Notes under the pieces: generated by a model
The model's input: the letters and a program-made list of their open reading frames with translations, nothing else
Told to the model about the DNA's origin: nothing
Databases searched by the model: none
DNA from: Dactylorhiza incarnata
Taxonomy: Eukaryota; Streptophyta; Magnoliopsida; Asparagales; Orchidaceae
Assembly (NCBI GenBank): GCA_033032865.1
Contig: JAWHQI010000239.1
Location: 1,388,501-1,452,500 of the forward strand
Length of the DNA stretch: 64,000 nt
Reading direction: 5' to 3'
Program-made: the position numbers and the translations under genes
Part shown: piece after piece, positions 20,379 to 32,500 of the stretch
Position numbering within the stretch: position 1 is the first letter of the stretch
Layout: each line of letters opens with the position of its first letter

Positions 20379-22322
20379 TTAAGGATAGAACTGTTTGAGG
20401 TCGTCGCCACTCCAGGTGCACGGGATGTCTTCTCCTTCACTTGTCTGGAGGCGATAAGCCCCACTTTTTAATGCCTCCTTGACGATGAAAGGTCCTGCCC
20501 AATTAGGATTTATCTTCCCGATATTACCTGCTCGAGCTGCTGCATCAACCTTTTTTAGTACGACGTCGCCAACCGTGAAATGCTTTACCCTGACATTTTT
20601 GTCGAAGTATTTCGCCATCCTCCTTTTAACTTCTTCTTGTCTAATTGTTGCCTCATCCTGAAGTTCTTTGATTAGATCCAAACTGTATTTGATAGCCTCG
20701 TCATTGCATTCCATCCATGCTTCTCCTCCTTCTTTTCTGTACACAACTCTTGGAGTGGCTACTTCAAATTCCACGGGAACAACAGCCTCTGAGCCATGAG
20801 ATAGTTTGAACGGTGTTTCCCCTGTAGCTGAAGATTGAGTAGTACGAAGGGTCCAAAGGATGGAAGGAAGTTGATCTGCCCAGTTTCCCTTCTGATTCCA
20901 AACCTTTTTCATCAAGAGCTGCTGGATTTGTCTGTTGGCTGCTTCTACCTGGCCATTGGTCCTTGGATGATGTACCGAGGAGAACCGCAGGTCAATTCCG
21001 ACCTGGTCGCAGAATTTTATCATCTCAGGATTATTGAATTGTGGACCATTATCAGTGACGATTGCCAGCGGAATTCCGTGTCGACAGACAATTTCTCCCC
21101 AGATGAAGTTCCTGATGATTTGGGTAGTAGTTCTTGCCAGTGCCTTAGCCTCGATCCATTTGCTGAAGTAGTCAATCATCACTATGATAAAGCGGCGCTG
21201 ACCGCTGGCCATTGGAAAGGGCCTGATGAGATCCATCCCCCAAACCGCAAAGGGCCAGGGTGCCGTTATTGACCTAAGCGACTGAGCGGGCAGGTGCTGA
21301 AGAGGAGCGAACTTTTGGCACTGCACACACCTCCTGGCAAATGCTTCAGCATCCTTTCTCATGGTCGGCCAAAAATATCCCTGCCGCAGAATCCTCTTTT
21401 CTAAGGTTCTTGCCCCTGAATGACTACCACACTCCCCAGAGTGAACTTCCTGGAGTACGATAGGGATTTCTTCTTCCGAAACACATCGTGCTGAGGGGGA
21501 AATCAAAGTTTTTCTGTAGAGTATTCCTGCTATCAGATAATAATATGCCGCCTTCCTTTTGAATCTTCTCCGATCTTTGATAGAATGGTGAAACTCTCCT
21601 TTTGATAGAAACAACTCATAAGGATCCTTCCATGAAGGATTATGATCAATCTGCATGAGTTCTGCCTCGTTTATTGCCGGATAAAAAAGTTCAAAGGTCA
21701 CTCCCCCTGATGGAAGACCGAACTTCGACAATTCATCTGCCTCCTCATTTTGCGTTCTTGGGATGTGCTCGATAATAAATGACTTGAATCTTCCGATTTC
21801 CTTTTTGGCTAATAGCAGATACTTTCGCAGAATCGGCTCCCTTGTCTCATAATTTCCCAAGACTTGGGAAGTCATCACCAATGAATCAGTTCTAACATGC
21901 ACATATTCTATACCCAACTCTTTCGCGAGCCTTAACCCAGCCAGAAGTGCTTCATACTCTGCCTGGTTATTCGTGACTAGGAAGAAGAACTTGATAGCTT
22001 GCTCCAGCCTGATGCCATTTGGACTGATCAACACTACTCCGGCTCCCACGGAGTTTTTGCCAGAAGCCCCATCCACATAAATGACCCAAGCCAGAGGAGA
22101 TTGTACCGCCTGTTCTGGATTAAGCTCTGTTGTATCTACCAGGATGTCTGCCAGGATTTGTGCTTTGATTGCTGTTCGGGGGATATATGATATCTCAAAT
22201 TCGCTTAGTTCAATAGCCCATTTCGCCAACCTCCCTGAATGATCTGGTTTTTCAAGAATACTCTTTAGAGGATGATCTGTAACAACTTGGATGGAATGAG
22301 CCTGAAAATAAGGGCGAAGCCT
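20379..22322 (-). pseudogene. pol: Tat pol: second RNase H and integrase
   Basis: Open from 22229 to 20379 in the same frame as the upstream part, from which a single TGA (22323-22325) divides it. First comes the rest of the first RNase H/connection region (ADILVD), then a second RNase H with WVIYVDGASG, NNQAEYEALLAG and RTDSLV, the archaeal-like type seen in Tat. The integrase has a zinc-binding HHCC region (CVQCQKF) and catalytic residues D (WGMDLIRPF), D (VTDNGPQF) and E (NGQVEAANR). A C-terminal tail (VLKKVDAAARAGNIGK, NWAGPF) completes it. Integrase would insert the DNA copy. No chromodomain is seen. Confidence 0.9.
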
Positions 22323-24671
22323 TCACGCAGACATAACCAAAGCCAAGGCCAGTTTCTCCAGGATCGAATATCTGGTTTCGGCGTCTTTAAGGATGTGGCT
22401 GACATAGTATATTGGAAACTGCCTCCTCTTCTCTTCCCGAACAAGGACAGAACTCACCGCTTCTGGTCCGACTCCTAGATACAAGAATAGCTCTTCCCCC
22501 TCACGGGGACTTTGGAGTAGTGGAGTCGAAGTTAACTGTCCCTTTAGTTGCTCGAAAGCCTTGTTACATTCCTCGCTCCATTCGAACTTTGATCCCTTTC
22601 GCAATATTTTAAAGAATGGGGCACTTTTATCTCCGGATTTAGAGATAAACCTGCTCAATCCTGCCAATCTTCCCCCAAGTTGTTGAACTTCTTTAGTATT
22701 TCGAGGAGGGGTCATATCAAGGATGGCCTTCACCTTATCTGGATTTGGTGCAAGGCCATCAGGAGTCAGAAGATGTCCAAGAAATTTTCCCTTATTCGCC
22801 CCGAACACACATTTTAATGGGTTCAATTTTAACTTGAACCTCCGTAGAGTAGCGAACGTCTCTACGAGGTCTTTCAAGTGTAATGAGAAAGTTTTACTTT
22901 TGAGAAGAAGGTCATCAAAGTAAACTTCGAGATTCCTGCCCTTTTGATGTTTAAAGACGGTATCCATCATTCTTTGATATGTTGCACCCGCGTTTTTAAG
23001 ACCAAAGGGCATTACGAGATAGCAGTAACACCCATCGTTTTTGATAAATGAGGTATGCGGGATGTCAGGCTTGTGCATTTTAATTTGATGATACCCGGAG
23101 AAGGCATCGAGGAAACTCATAAAACCATACCCAACCGCGGAATCAACTAAAACATCTATCCGAGGCAAAGGGTAACAATCTTTAGGGCACGCTTTATTAA
23201 GTTTGGTGAAGTCTACGCACATGCGCCACTTCCCACCAGATTTTTTAACCATTACAACGTTCGACATCCACGTGGGATATTGAATTTCAAAAATGAAACC
23301 CGCTTTTAGGAGTTTGGAAACCTCCTCTCTGATGGGCAACGCCAGCTTGGTCGCCACTTCTCTCTTCTTTTGTTGGACGGGCTTGAACTCAGGAGATACG
23401 TTTAGATGATGACAAGCCACGTCTGGATCCACTCCAGGCATATCCTCCGCTGACCAAGCGAAGATATCCAGATTCCCCAATAGGCAAGAGATTAGCTCCA
23501 CTTTCTCCTCCTCTGATAACTCAGCGTTAATGACCAGCTTCTTTTCTGCCCCTTCAGCGATAGGAACATCTTGAGTCACTTGGGCAGGTTCCAAGTGAGC
23601 CCCTTCTCGATCTTTTCCTTCCTCGGCGGCCTCTGGAGACTCGGCCACCTCCAGCACCTTATCCGTGATTTTGGGAAGCGGAACTTCAGTGACCATGTTT
23701 ACAGTTCGGACGTAGCACTCCCGAGCTACTTTGGGGTTGCTCCTAACCCGATATTGTTTTCCTTCAGCAGCAAACTTGAGGGCAAGATGAAAGGTGGACA
23801 CTACCGCCCTATACGCATTGAGAATCGGCCTCCCGAAGATGGCGCAGTAGTTACTTGGAGCATCTACTACCACGAAATTGATCAATTTTATCACTCCTCC
23901 GAGAGAGACCAGGAGCTTCACTGAACCCTCTACTTCCTTCTTCTCCCCAGAAAAACCGTAGAGGGGCCCATCGGTGGGAAGCAAATGCTTTCCAGTCTTC
24001 AGGGCTTCGAAAGTTGGGCGGAAAAGGAGATTGACGGAGCTGCCAGTATCAATCAGAATCTTGTGGACGGTATAGTTTTCAATGACGGCCCTGATAACCA
24101 CCGCATCATCGAAAGGATTAGCATTGGGGGGAAGGTCATCTTGACCAAACGTGACAATAGTGCTTTCGGGAGGAGAGCTTGTAGTGGCCGCCACTTCCTG
24201 TTTTAGAACTCTCGCAATGCTGGATTTGCGAGATGATTCTGCTCCAGCTCCCCCATGGATACAATAGATGTCCCCTAAGGGGCCCACATCATTGACTTCG
24301 ATGCATTTGGTAGAAGGATGGATATCGCCATAATAGCCGGCGTCCTCGACGTCGGCGCATTCCCAGGTTACTTCTACTGTTTCCTTCTCCTTCTTCTTCT
24401 CGGTAGTTGGCTCAGCAGTTTTATCTTTCCGAATTAGACCCCGGAGCTTTCCTTCTCCCAGAAGTCTTTCTATGAGCAAACGAAGGGCCCGGCAGTCTTC
24501 AGTTAAATGCCCCCCTTCTTTGTGATATTCGCAATAAAGGTTCGGATTTCGATTACGAATATCCGACTTCAGGGGAGCAGGCCTTTTGAAATCTGGCCTC
24601 TTTTGCAGAATCTGGACTACCTCGTCCATGGTGACATTTAGGGGAGTAAATGAGTCTTGCGAATCATCCTA
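22323..24671 (-). pseudogene. pol: Tat pol: nucleocapsid, protease, reverse transcriptase, RNase H
   Basis: One long frame in line with gag, bounded by a TAG at 24669-24671 and a TGA at 22323-22325. From the N-terminus: a zinc-knuckle-like CEYHKEGGHLTEDC (near residue 33 of the longest ATG frame), protease motif IDTGSSVNLL (near residue 195), then reverse transcriptase with MCVDFTKLNKACP, SFLDAFSGYHQI and the active site YFDDLL, and the first RNase H up to the TGA, which replaces an expected Arg codon in the conserved region before LRPYFQ. Only three nonsense codons and no frameshift interrupt the whole 20379-26012 gag-pol frame. Confidence 0.9.
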
Positions 24672-26012
24672 TTGGGTTGATGGAATGATTGGAGGTGGCT
24701 GCGCGGCATACTGTGGAAAATATACCGGCATGATTTGTGGAAGGGGAGCGGATGGAGCGGGAGCGATGGCCAATGGTGGCTTCTGATCTTGAAACCGCTG
24801 ATGGCCCATAAATGGTTGCTTGTTTTTGTAGTTCCTCCCCCTTTAGGAGCGGGGTTCGAAGTGAGACTGATTCGGTGGTGGATGACGGAAGGATGAATTT
24901 GACGACTCCTTGTCGCTTACCAGCTTTGCGACGTAGTCTGGATTGCTCTTCTCTCCTCTGATAAACATATTTGCCAAACTTATCATCTCTTGATAAGTCT
25001 TAGGCTCCCTTATATTTGCTTCAAATTTTAGGGGGCCCTCCCTTAGGCCATGGATGAGGGCCACCCTATACAGTTCCGGGTCCACATTCTGAATTTCCAT
25101 GATCTCTCTCTGGAATCGATCCACAAAACGAGCCCATGTCTCGCCTTCCCGTTGTTTTATATCGAAAAGGGCTGCCGGGCCGCTCTTTCTTTTCCTTGAA
25201 GTGGAGAATCTTAGCAGGAATTCTCTTCGCAGCTCTGTGAAACAACGGATCGATCTGGGATGCAGACCGTAAAACCATTCCCTCGCTTGCCCTTCAAAGG
25301 AGGTCACCAGAAGCTTGCACTTGGTTGCATCAGTCAAGGTTCTGAGAGCAACAGCTGACTCGAAAGCTTGTAAATGAACCGTGGGATCCGTCTCTCCATT
25401 GAATGCTGGCAGGCGAGGTTCCCTGAAATTATTGGGGGCAGGCTCTCCTCTGACTTCGTCCACAAAGGGAGAGGTCTCTTCCATATCTTCATATAGAGGA
25501 GTAGAGCAATAAGCCGCTGGAGCTGCGACTACTCGCGGACAAGCCGCCTGGTAAGAAGACCGGGCGGCTACTTCTGGCGGGTTGGAGTGATGAATAGGAA
25601 CTTCAGGCGGGTAGGAGAGACGGGCCGCGCCTTCCTGCGGGTAGGGAATATGGGCGGCGTGAGAAGTCGCCCCCTGGAAGTCGAGGACTCGGGCTGGCAT
25701 GTTGTGCGCGGCTTCCTGATATAAGTTTTCCCTAGCCGCAGGATCTTCTTGCTGGAGCTGGAAATTAGCGGCCTGCGGTAGCGAGTAAGGAGGAGGTGGA
25801 GGAAGAACCGGGGTCACCGCCCGATTAGCCGCGGGTTGTTGCGGAACTAGTCGCTCAGTTAGTATTGCTAAAGCCCGACTGATCTCTTCAAGGCGCTGAT
25901 CAGTGGCCCTCTGAGCCCGCTCGGCTTCTCTTTTTGACTGCTCCAGGGCTTCCCACAGAGAGTCCTCACTACGATCGGAGCGGTCTCCAAGGGCGAACTG
26001 ACGGTCTGACAT
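24672..26012 (-). pseudogene. gag: Tat gag
   Basis: The first ATG on the minus strand is at 26012-26010 (MSDRQFALGDR); the frame is also open 5' of it to a GTG at 26039, but the ATG is preferred. It is open to a TAA at 24843-24845, then continues in frame (RGRNYKNKQPF) to a TAG at 24669. Residues near 180-320 hold the retrotransposon gag domain (GQAREWFYGLHP, ELRREFLLRF, NIREPKTYQE). The N-terminal third is Ala/Pro/Gln-rich. Gag forms the particle that encloses the RNA. Whether the stop at 24843 is a true gag end or a mutation is unclear; the frame beyond it still reads like gag. Confidence 0.88.
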
Positions 26013-26065
26013 TATGGCGAAAAGAGATTTCGCCGGCACTCCGCGATCTGAAGGTCGCGTGTTTC

Positions 26066-26909
26066 TGTTGAGTCCGAGAATGCACCTCCGAGGGAAACTG
26101 GAGGCTGCGGGTTGCCGGTTACTTTTTAGATGAAAAGATGAGACCGCTAGCAGCGGTCAAGGCCAGACTTCGCCCGCCGCGGCAAATGCCACTCCTGCGA
26201 CGGGCTTTCCTTTGATTAAAGAAAAGTGATTACAGCGGGCTGCAAGTGCAGAAAAGAGAAGCCGGCCGGTCAGACAGTCCGCAAGACGGGAAACTCGAGT
26301 CCGCAGCTCAAACAAGCGAGCTCCTAGATTCGAGTGTGCGTGCCTTGTGAACAGTGCCGCCCCCTATTTATAGGCTTGGGGGCCTGCCCGAATGGGCAGG
26401 GATAAAATAACCGCCTGCCCAAGTACAGGAGAAACGGGCAGGCGGTGACGGGATGCATAAAGAAGAAAAAAGAAAGAAGCCGCGCGGCTTGGCGGCTTGC
26501 TCTTCCGACCTGTCTTGCTTGAGGCTGAGGACATCGGGACCAAGTCAATAATGTAGACCGCGCGGCCTGGAGATTGAGGCCGCGGTCTGCCTTCTGGTCA
26601 TGACTTAGCCGATCTTCACGAGGTAACTTGGATTGCCTTTGATCTGGAATCTCGGCTTGTTCTTCGGGATTGGAAACTCGAATTTCTATGGGACAACCCG
26701 CGCGGCCTTCTAGCTGAGACCGCGGATAAACCTCTCGCCTTAGCTCTTGACAATCTTCTCCCTTGGGGGCGATCCGAAAACGACATCAGGTCACCCGGCC
26801 TGGCTCACCTTGAACTGAGAACCACTGATCTTGGAAACTTGCGGCCTGGCCCATAAGTTCGCGCGGTCTGATAATAGCCCAACCCGAGAAGCGGTTTTCC
26901 AGGCAAACA
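26066..26909 (-). repeat. Tat element 5' LTR
   Basis: 844 bp, nearly identical to 13423-14267. A TATA box on the minus strand is at 26365-26372 (tatttata as given), placing transcription toward gag. Between the LTR edge (26066) and the gag ATG (26012) there is only about 50 bp. I could not match a tRNA 3' end there: the adjacent minus-strand text gaaacacgcgacc does not start with TGG. Confidence 0.9.
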
Positions 26910-26914
26910 TCCGG
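26910..26914. repeat. Target site duplication, right (tccgg)
   Basis: tccgg directly follows the LTR end GGCAAACA and matches 13418-13422. After it, element A-I resumes (ctacaaagatttctttacat). Confidence 0.9.
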
Positions 26915-29548
26915 CTACAAAGATTTCTTTACATAGTCCTTTAGTCAACGAGTTAGATTTAAACCCCACTAGGACACATGACTTACCATGACAATTTGTA
27001 CCATGCCCCAGTCTGAAATAGACCGTAGGTATAACTTTGGTGAAGGTACAAGGATACCCCAAAGAGGCTAGAGAAAGAGAGATTGACACATAACCAGAAG
27101 CTAGGGGACTCGTAGACTCAGCCCTCGTATCGGTGACATGATTACATTGAGACAACCACCATGACAAACACCGAGGGTGAGATAAGAATTCAAGTTCAGA
27201 AGAGACACGTTTGGGATTGGGACACAAGTTGACCCTGATAAGGTTGTCGTAAAGGGGACCTTGAAGAGTCTAAAGTATGGAGTATACCAATGAGCCTCAA
27301 GATAGAACCCCAAGTCTAAGGTTGTGTGCCCTAAGAATTGTTTGCATACTTGGGGCGAATATAACATGGTGATATTGAAGATACTCAGCCCAAAATAGAT
27401 AGTGGCTTATCTTTTTTTTATTGGGGCTTATCTTTTGTTTATTGGGGCTTACCTTTTGTTTATTGGGCAAATTAATGACTGACTTGGGTTTCCCTTGGAT
27501 CTAATTTAGAAGGTGTTGCGTCGTGAATGTGGTGATTTTGTAGTTGATCTGATTCGATGTTACTTGGACGAATATGAGATTATGTAACAGTAGGTATGGA
27601 ATGATGATCTGAAGTATTACCAGGACAATGAAAGGACACCGTAGATCGAGCAACGACTTGACCTTAGTTGAAGCATTAGAAATGTAAAGTTGCTAGGTTT
27701 AGTCGCTTAGGGATGCGGATGCCTTTCTGGAAGTTGGGAACTGAAATTAGGTCGTGCAATCTTTAGTTATATTTGAAAGTTCTGGTAGTTTGGGGCATTC
27801 GAAAGTAATTAACTCATGAATTGTTAAAAATCACGCCCTATCATGGTATAAAATTTTAACTACAATAATAGCCCTTATACATTGGGAGCTTTGATGATGA
27901 ATAACCAGAGTTCTTAGTCGATGACTTATTGGATTTAGAATCTAGTGTTTGAGGTTACTATGACAAGAACGATCTAAGTTTATGTTACTTTGGACCATCC
28001 AAAAGTGATCAAGACTAGCATATGTGGAAGTAATAGGAATTTGGTGAAATAAACGTGATGATATTTCCATGATGAAATTGACTTGTGAAAATCTTAGGGT
28101 TTCAAAAGATTTTACCTGTATATCCTATGAATCAAATTCCATATAGAAAATGATTGTGAGCCATCTTACAAACATTGATACTAGTGTTGGTGGGTTAACA
28201 TATGTTCATAAGATTCACAAGTGCACCCCTTAAAAGTTGAGGATTATTGGGACGCCTGATGATCTGATCAGTCCCACCAATGGTAAGAACTAGATAAGTT
28301 GTAGAGCGGAGATGATTGGTCACTCGGACGTACTTGAAAGAAAAAGAATCTGAATGTGTAGAGAAAACTTTATAGAGGTACCCGTACAAACAAGAGCTTT
28401 AGTCACCAAAGAAATGGTATTTTCCCAGAACATGTAGCTTCCCAAAATAAAGAAAGATGCCGTAGGTTTGTGTTGCACTGTCAGGTTTGTCGACTGGTGT
28501 AGACCAAGTGCAAGAGTCTTTGGAGAACAACCACATTCACTGCCCGTGTTTGAGTGGAAGCTCGAGGATATAACTATGGATTTCACACACAGGTTACCAC
28601 TCCGAACACAACCTTATTTGGAACAATGAGGATAGATTAACCAAGGTAGCTAGGGTCACCCTGGACTGGAAGGACGCTCTCGTTGGTGTTTGATGAGATT
28701 TGTTGAGTATTTTGCCCGTTATCGTGGTGTGACCAGGACGATCGTGTCGGATCAGGATGAACAGTTATCTCCAAGAGTGAAGATCAGTACAGGCTTATCT
28801 CAGCTCTTGGTTGGCATTCAACACAACTTTCCACCCTCAGAGGGACAGTGGCACAAGACTCCACTGCCTTTGATCCAGGATGAGGATCCCAAGGCACTCG
28901 GTTCGGAATTTATGGAGGACATAGATACCCAGGTGCGACTGATCCGAGTTAGGATGTTGGAGACCCAGAGCAGCCAGGTTAGGTATTACGATGCGTGACA
29001 TCGTGCAGTAAAGTTCTAGGTTGGAGACTGGGTGTTCCGGAAGATACGTTTGATGCATGGAGTCTTGCGGGTTCACAGGCGGAAGAAGCTCAGTCTGAGA
29101 TAGATGGGGCTCTATAAGATCCTGTAGTGGATCAGCACATTGGTTTATAGACTGGAGTTGCCACTGGAGTTAGCGGGATTGCACGACGTCTTCCATGTCT
29201 CCTCCTTTAGTAGAGCTCTAATACGGCCGGAGCAGCAAACTTCTACTATATATGGCCTGGTAGCCTCCGATCAATTGATTCACTTGGAGCCGATCCGGTT
29301 AGATGGCACGAAGATGCGGGTCTTGCGGCGCAAGAAGGTCCCGCTGATCAAGGTCCTATGGAGAAATCATGGACATGAGAAGCTTATCAGGGAGCCTCTA
29401 GAACTGATGTAGCAGAGATAGTCGGCGCTCTTCGAGTCAGGAATAACTTCCATTCTTATGGGATGTTACGTTCAAGCACTTGCGGTAGAAGCCCCGCGGA
29501 CCTAACATGAATTTCGGGGACGAAATTATTTTTTTGTTTATTGGGATT
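26915..29548 (+). other. Element A-I internal region, right part
   Basis: Collinear with 35335-37909. It is non-coding except for a decayed integrase near its 3' end. At 27404-27471 a 22-24 bp unit containing ttttgtttattggggctta is repeated about three times; copy A-II has two. The same ttttgtttattggg text precedes the 3' LTR at about 29530-29545. No protease or reverse transcriptase can be seen. With the left part the internal region is about 2.87 kb, against LTRs of 4.9 kb. Confidence 0.75.
28690..29412 (+). pseudogene. pol: Chromovirus integrase remnant (element A-I)
   Basis: Translated blocks in order: RYRGVTRTIVSDQDEQL (core around the second catalytic Asp, here SDQDE), a degraded stretch, RYYDA near 28980, then GDWVFRKI, HGVLRVHRRKKLS, YRLELPLELAGLHDVFHVS and KVPLIKVLWRNHG. 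These match the C-terminal integrase and the VFHVS and LWRNH blocks of Tekay/Del-type chromovirus pol. Stops at about 28996, 29020, 29101 and others break it, so no protein is made. The block lies about 140 bp before the 3' LTR, the expected place. Confidence 0.8.
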
Positions 29549-32500
29549 TGTAACATCCCCCAAACAACTAGACCCCTAGTGTGGTTTTGTCATGACTAGG
29601 TCATGACAAAACCCTAGGAAGCTTGAAGAGATCACTTGGCCTTAGGCTTGAAGGAGAAGAGCACCTTGGTCTGCAAATAGCAATTTCCAGTTACCAAGCT
29701 TAGGGTTGGACTTAAGGGCCTCACCTTGACCCTTTGACCCCAACATTGCATACCTAACCCTTTAGGGGTCCCCTTAGAGCACCAAGGACCCATTGGGGTC
29801 AACCAAAGAGGCCAAATTGACCAAAGTCAACACTAACCCAAAATTGGTCAAAGTAGCCTAATTCAGGTCAATTGGCCTCCACCATGCCAAATTGACCTTT
29901 CCTCTACCCTTATAAGGTTATTTGGGACACAATGGACCAAAACGCTCCATCATTGGGCCACCAATTTGGCCATTTTGACCAAAGTCAACCCTAGCCATAT
30001 TTTTGTCAAAGTGGCCTATTAAGGGTCAATTAACCCTCACCTTGTCAAATTGACCCTACCTAGACCTTCCTAACCCTTAAGGGAGGCCAATGGGTGACTA
30101 GACACCCATTGGGGCAACCCAAATGGTCAAATTGACCAAAGTCAACATTATGTTATATTTAGGTCAAAATGACCTATTTTGACCCAATCAAGCCCAATTC
30201 ACTTGGGCTAGACCCAATTGAGGTGGTCCACCACCTAATGGGGTTGGGTGCTACTGAATTGGACATTCAATTTTAGAGAATTTGGCCAGGAGAGAGAAAA
30301 TCCAATTTTCCCCAAAAATGAAGGAGAGAGAAACAGAGAAGTAATGGCATTCATGGCCAAGAGGAGGCCAAAGGACTCCCCAATTAATGGGATTCACTCC
30401 CTCTATCAGTTATGAGAAGTTTAGGAGGTTTTCCAGCCCACATGGGAGCTGATTTTGGCTGTTTTAACCATGACCGAAATTCTCCTTTGATGGCCATTAA
30501 TGGCATTCAAGGTATACCCCCCCCCCCCCCCCTCTCCCTCGATTAAGCTTTCTATCATCTTCAAGAGACTAAGAGGAGTGAAACCCCCAACCTTCCAGAG
30601 GAAATCGTGCAGTGGAGGCTAAGATCGGCAAGGAGCACAACTTGAAGGGGGCGGCCATGGCAAATCCGGGAAGCAACCACCATCAAGCCTGATTGAAGGT
30701 CTGGTTCTTCTCCTCTCCCTCTATGAATATATCTTAGATCAAAATAGGTGAGAAATCGGGCTCAATTGAGCCCGATCAAAGTGAGCAAAAATCTGAAATT
30801 CCATGAAAATATCTCGGTCGGGTTCGCCGGAAACCGCCCCTCCGGCGGCCGTGCCGCCGCCCGACGTTAGCCACCACCTCAACGGAGGTGGTGGTGGCGG
30901 TGGCCGGCCAGGGAGGTGGCTGGATGGCCGGCGACAACTCTTGGAAAAGCTGGAGCAACAAGAGATCAGGGTTGTTGGCTCTTCGGAGAAGACATAATAA
31001 GGAGCGTCCATTTTCTGTACAGGAAATGTTAATAACAATTATTATTATTATTATTATTATCTCATTTTCTGTTTTACTACTGGCAGTAGATAGATTTATT
31101 TATTAAAAATATTTAGGGCCCTATACTGAAAAAGTGGTCAATACCAAAGTTGTATCCCTTGGAGTCTACTTTATTTAAAAATTAATTTCACCCCAAAAGG
31201 AGTCCTGTAGCTCCCTGTAGAGACAAAATGGTGGAACTGGTCCCTAGAGTAGGGCATCCACTCTTTCTTGCATATCTTTTTATTGGTAAATGGTATGGCC
31301 TTGATATTTAAAACCTAGTCTAGATACAACTACCCACACATTATACCCAAAGATGGGAATTTTATAGGAATCTTTTTCTAAGGTTTTTGTAATAATTTCA
31401 TAAACCATATATTAATTAATTATTGGGTCAAATGACCTCCAATGCCCTCCAAAGTTCGGTGGGTACTCCTTTGGGTTATTTTATGACCGTGGTAAAAATC
31501 TCAGCCTAATTGGGACTGTTTTGATTGGGTAATTTGTCAATACAAGTTGGGTCAACTAGGTCAAAATAGGGTATAATGCTCATTTTGGGGTATTGAGGTC
31601 AAATCTCATCACCATGATGTGAAACCTTGGTCACTGGTTTAGGATCACCTAAAACACCTCCATGAGTATATGGGGTGGTGTGGAGGTGGTTATGCCCTAG
31701 GACACTAGTTTTAGCCTAGGTGTGCATATAGGACCTTGTGAAGGACATGGGGTCAAATGTCCTTGAATGGTTATGAAATTTGGTGGATAAGTTTATAGGG
31801 GGTAAATAGGCCCTAGGTAATTTTATAAGAATTTTAGGAACAATTATTACCTTTGAAATAGGTCATAACCCCTTTAGGGAAATTCCTTATAAGAGAAATT
31901 TACATGCTTAAATGGTTTTGGATGATAATGAAAATTTGGTAGTGTCTTTATTATCATGATATACACCTCTGGTAATTTTTGTGTATTTAATTGAATGATT
32001 TAACCAGTACTTCATTCACAAGGCATTTATTTTGTCTTAGGCTTAAGAAAAATAATTGAGGGTTTAATACTCTTTGATAAATTGTGTAAATTGGTGATAG
32101 GACATTTCAGAGCATTAGAAAGCTCTGTGAATTTTTCTATAATTTTTGGAGACTTAAATGAGTAGGCTAATTCACAACTTATCTTATTTGAGGATTTCTT
32201 AAAGTATTTATTTAAGAGAGAAAATGATTTCCATAAATCCTGAAATTTAGTCAGTAGACTTTTCTGTTGAATACAAAGGTCTGGTAATTTTCCCCTAATT
32301 TTGGTATAAGTATTATTGATGGTTCCTTCATAAATCTACAAATTTGGATATAAGTCGAATATTAGAAATAAAGAACAATTCCTTACTGTAAGAATATGAT
32401 ATGCTGTATTTGCTGATATTTAGTCATCATAGATTTATCAAAATTTTATGGGGGCCATATCATAAGAAGATCTTACACTTCATGTTCATTTTCATACTTG

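Larger units (their letters stand above)
13423..26909 (-). mobile_element. Tat-lineage Ty3-gypsy retrotransposon with antisense genes
   Basis: Complete element of 13,487 bp with two LTRs (13423-14267 and 26066-26909) and a 5-bp target duplication tccgg. In element sense (minus strand): LTR, gag, protease, reverse transcriptase, RNase H, second RNase H, integrase, repeat-rich untranslated region, then two genes on the opposite strand, then LTR. A second RNase H between reverse transcriptase/RNase H and integrase, and antisense frames near the 3' LTR, are known traits of the plant Tat lineage. By eye the LTRs differ at about 20 positions in 845, so the insertion is fairly recent. Confidence 0.92.

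Noticed and set aside
26012..26065. PBS of the Tat element
   Set aside because: The bases next to the LTR do not begin with TGG or match a tRNA 3' end that I can recall, so none is annotated.
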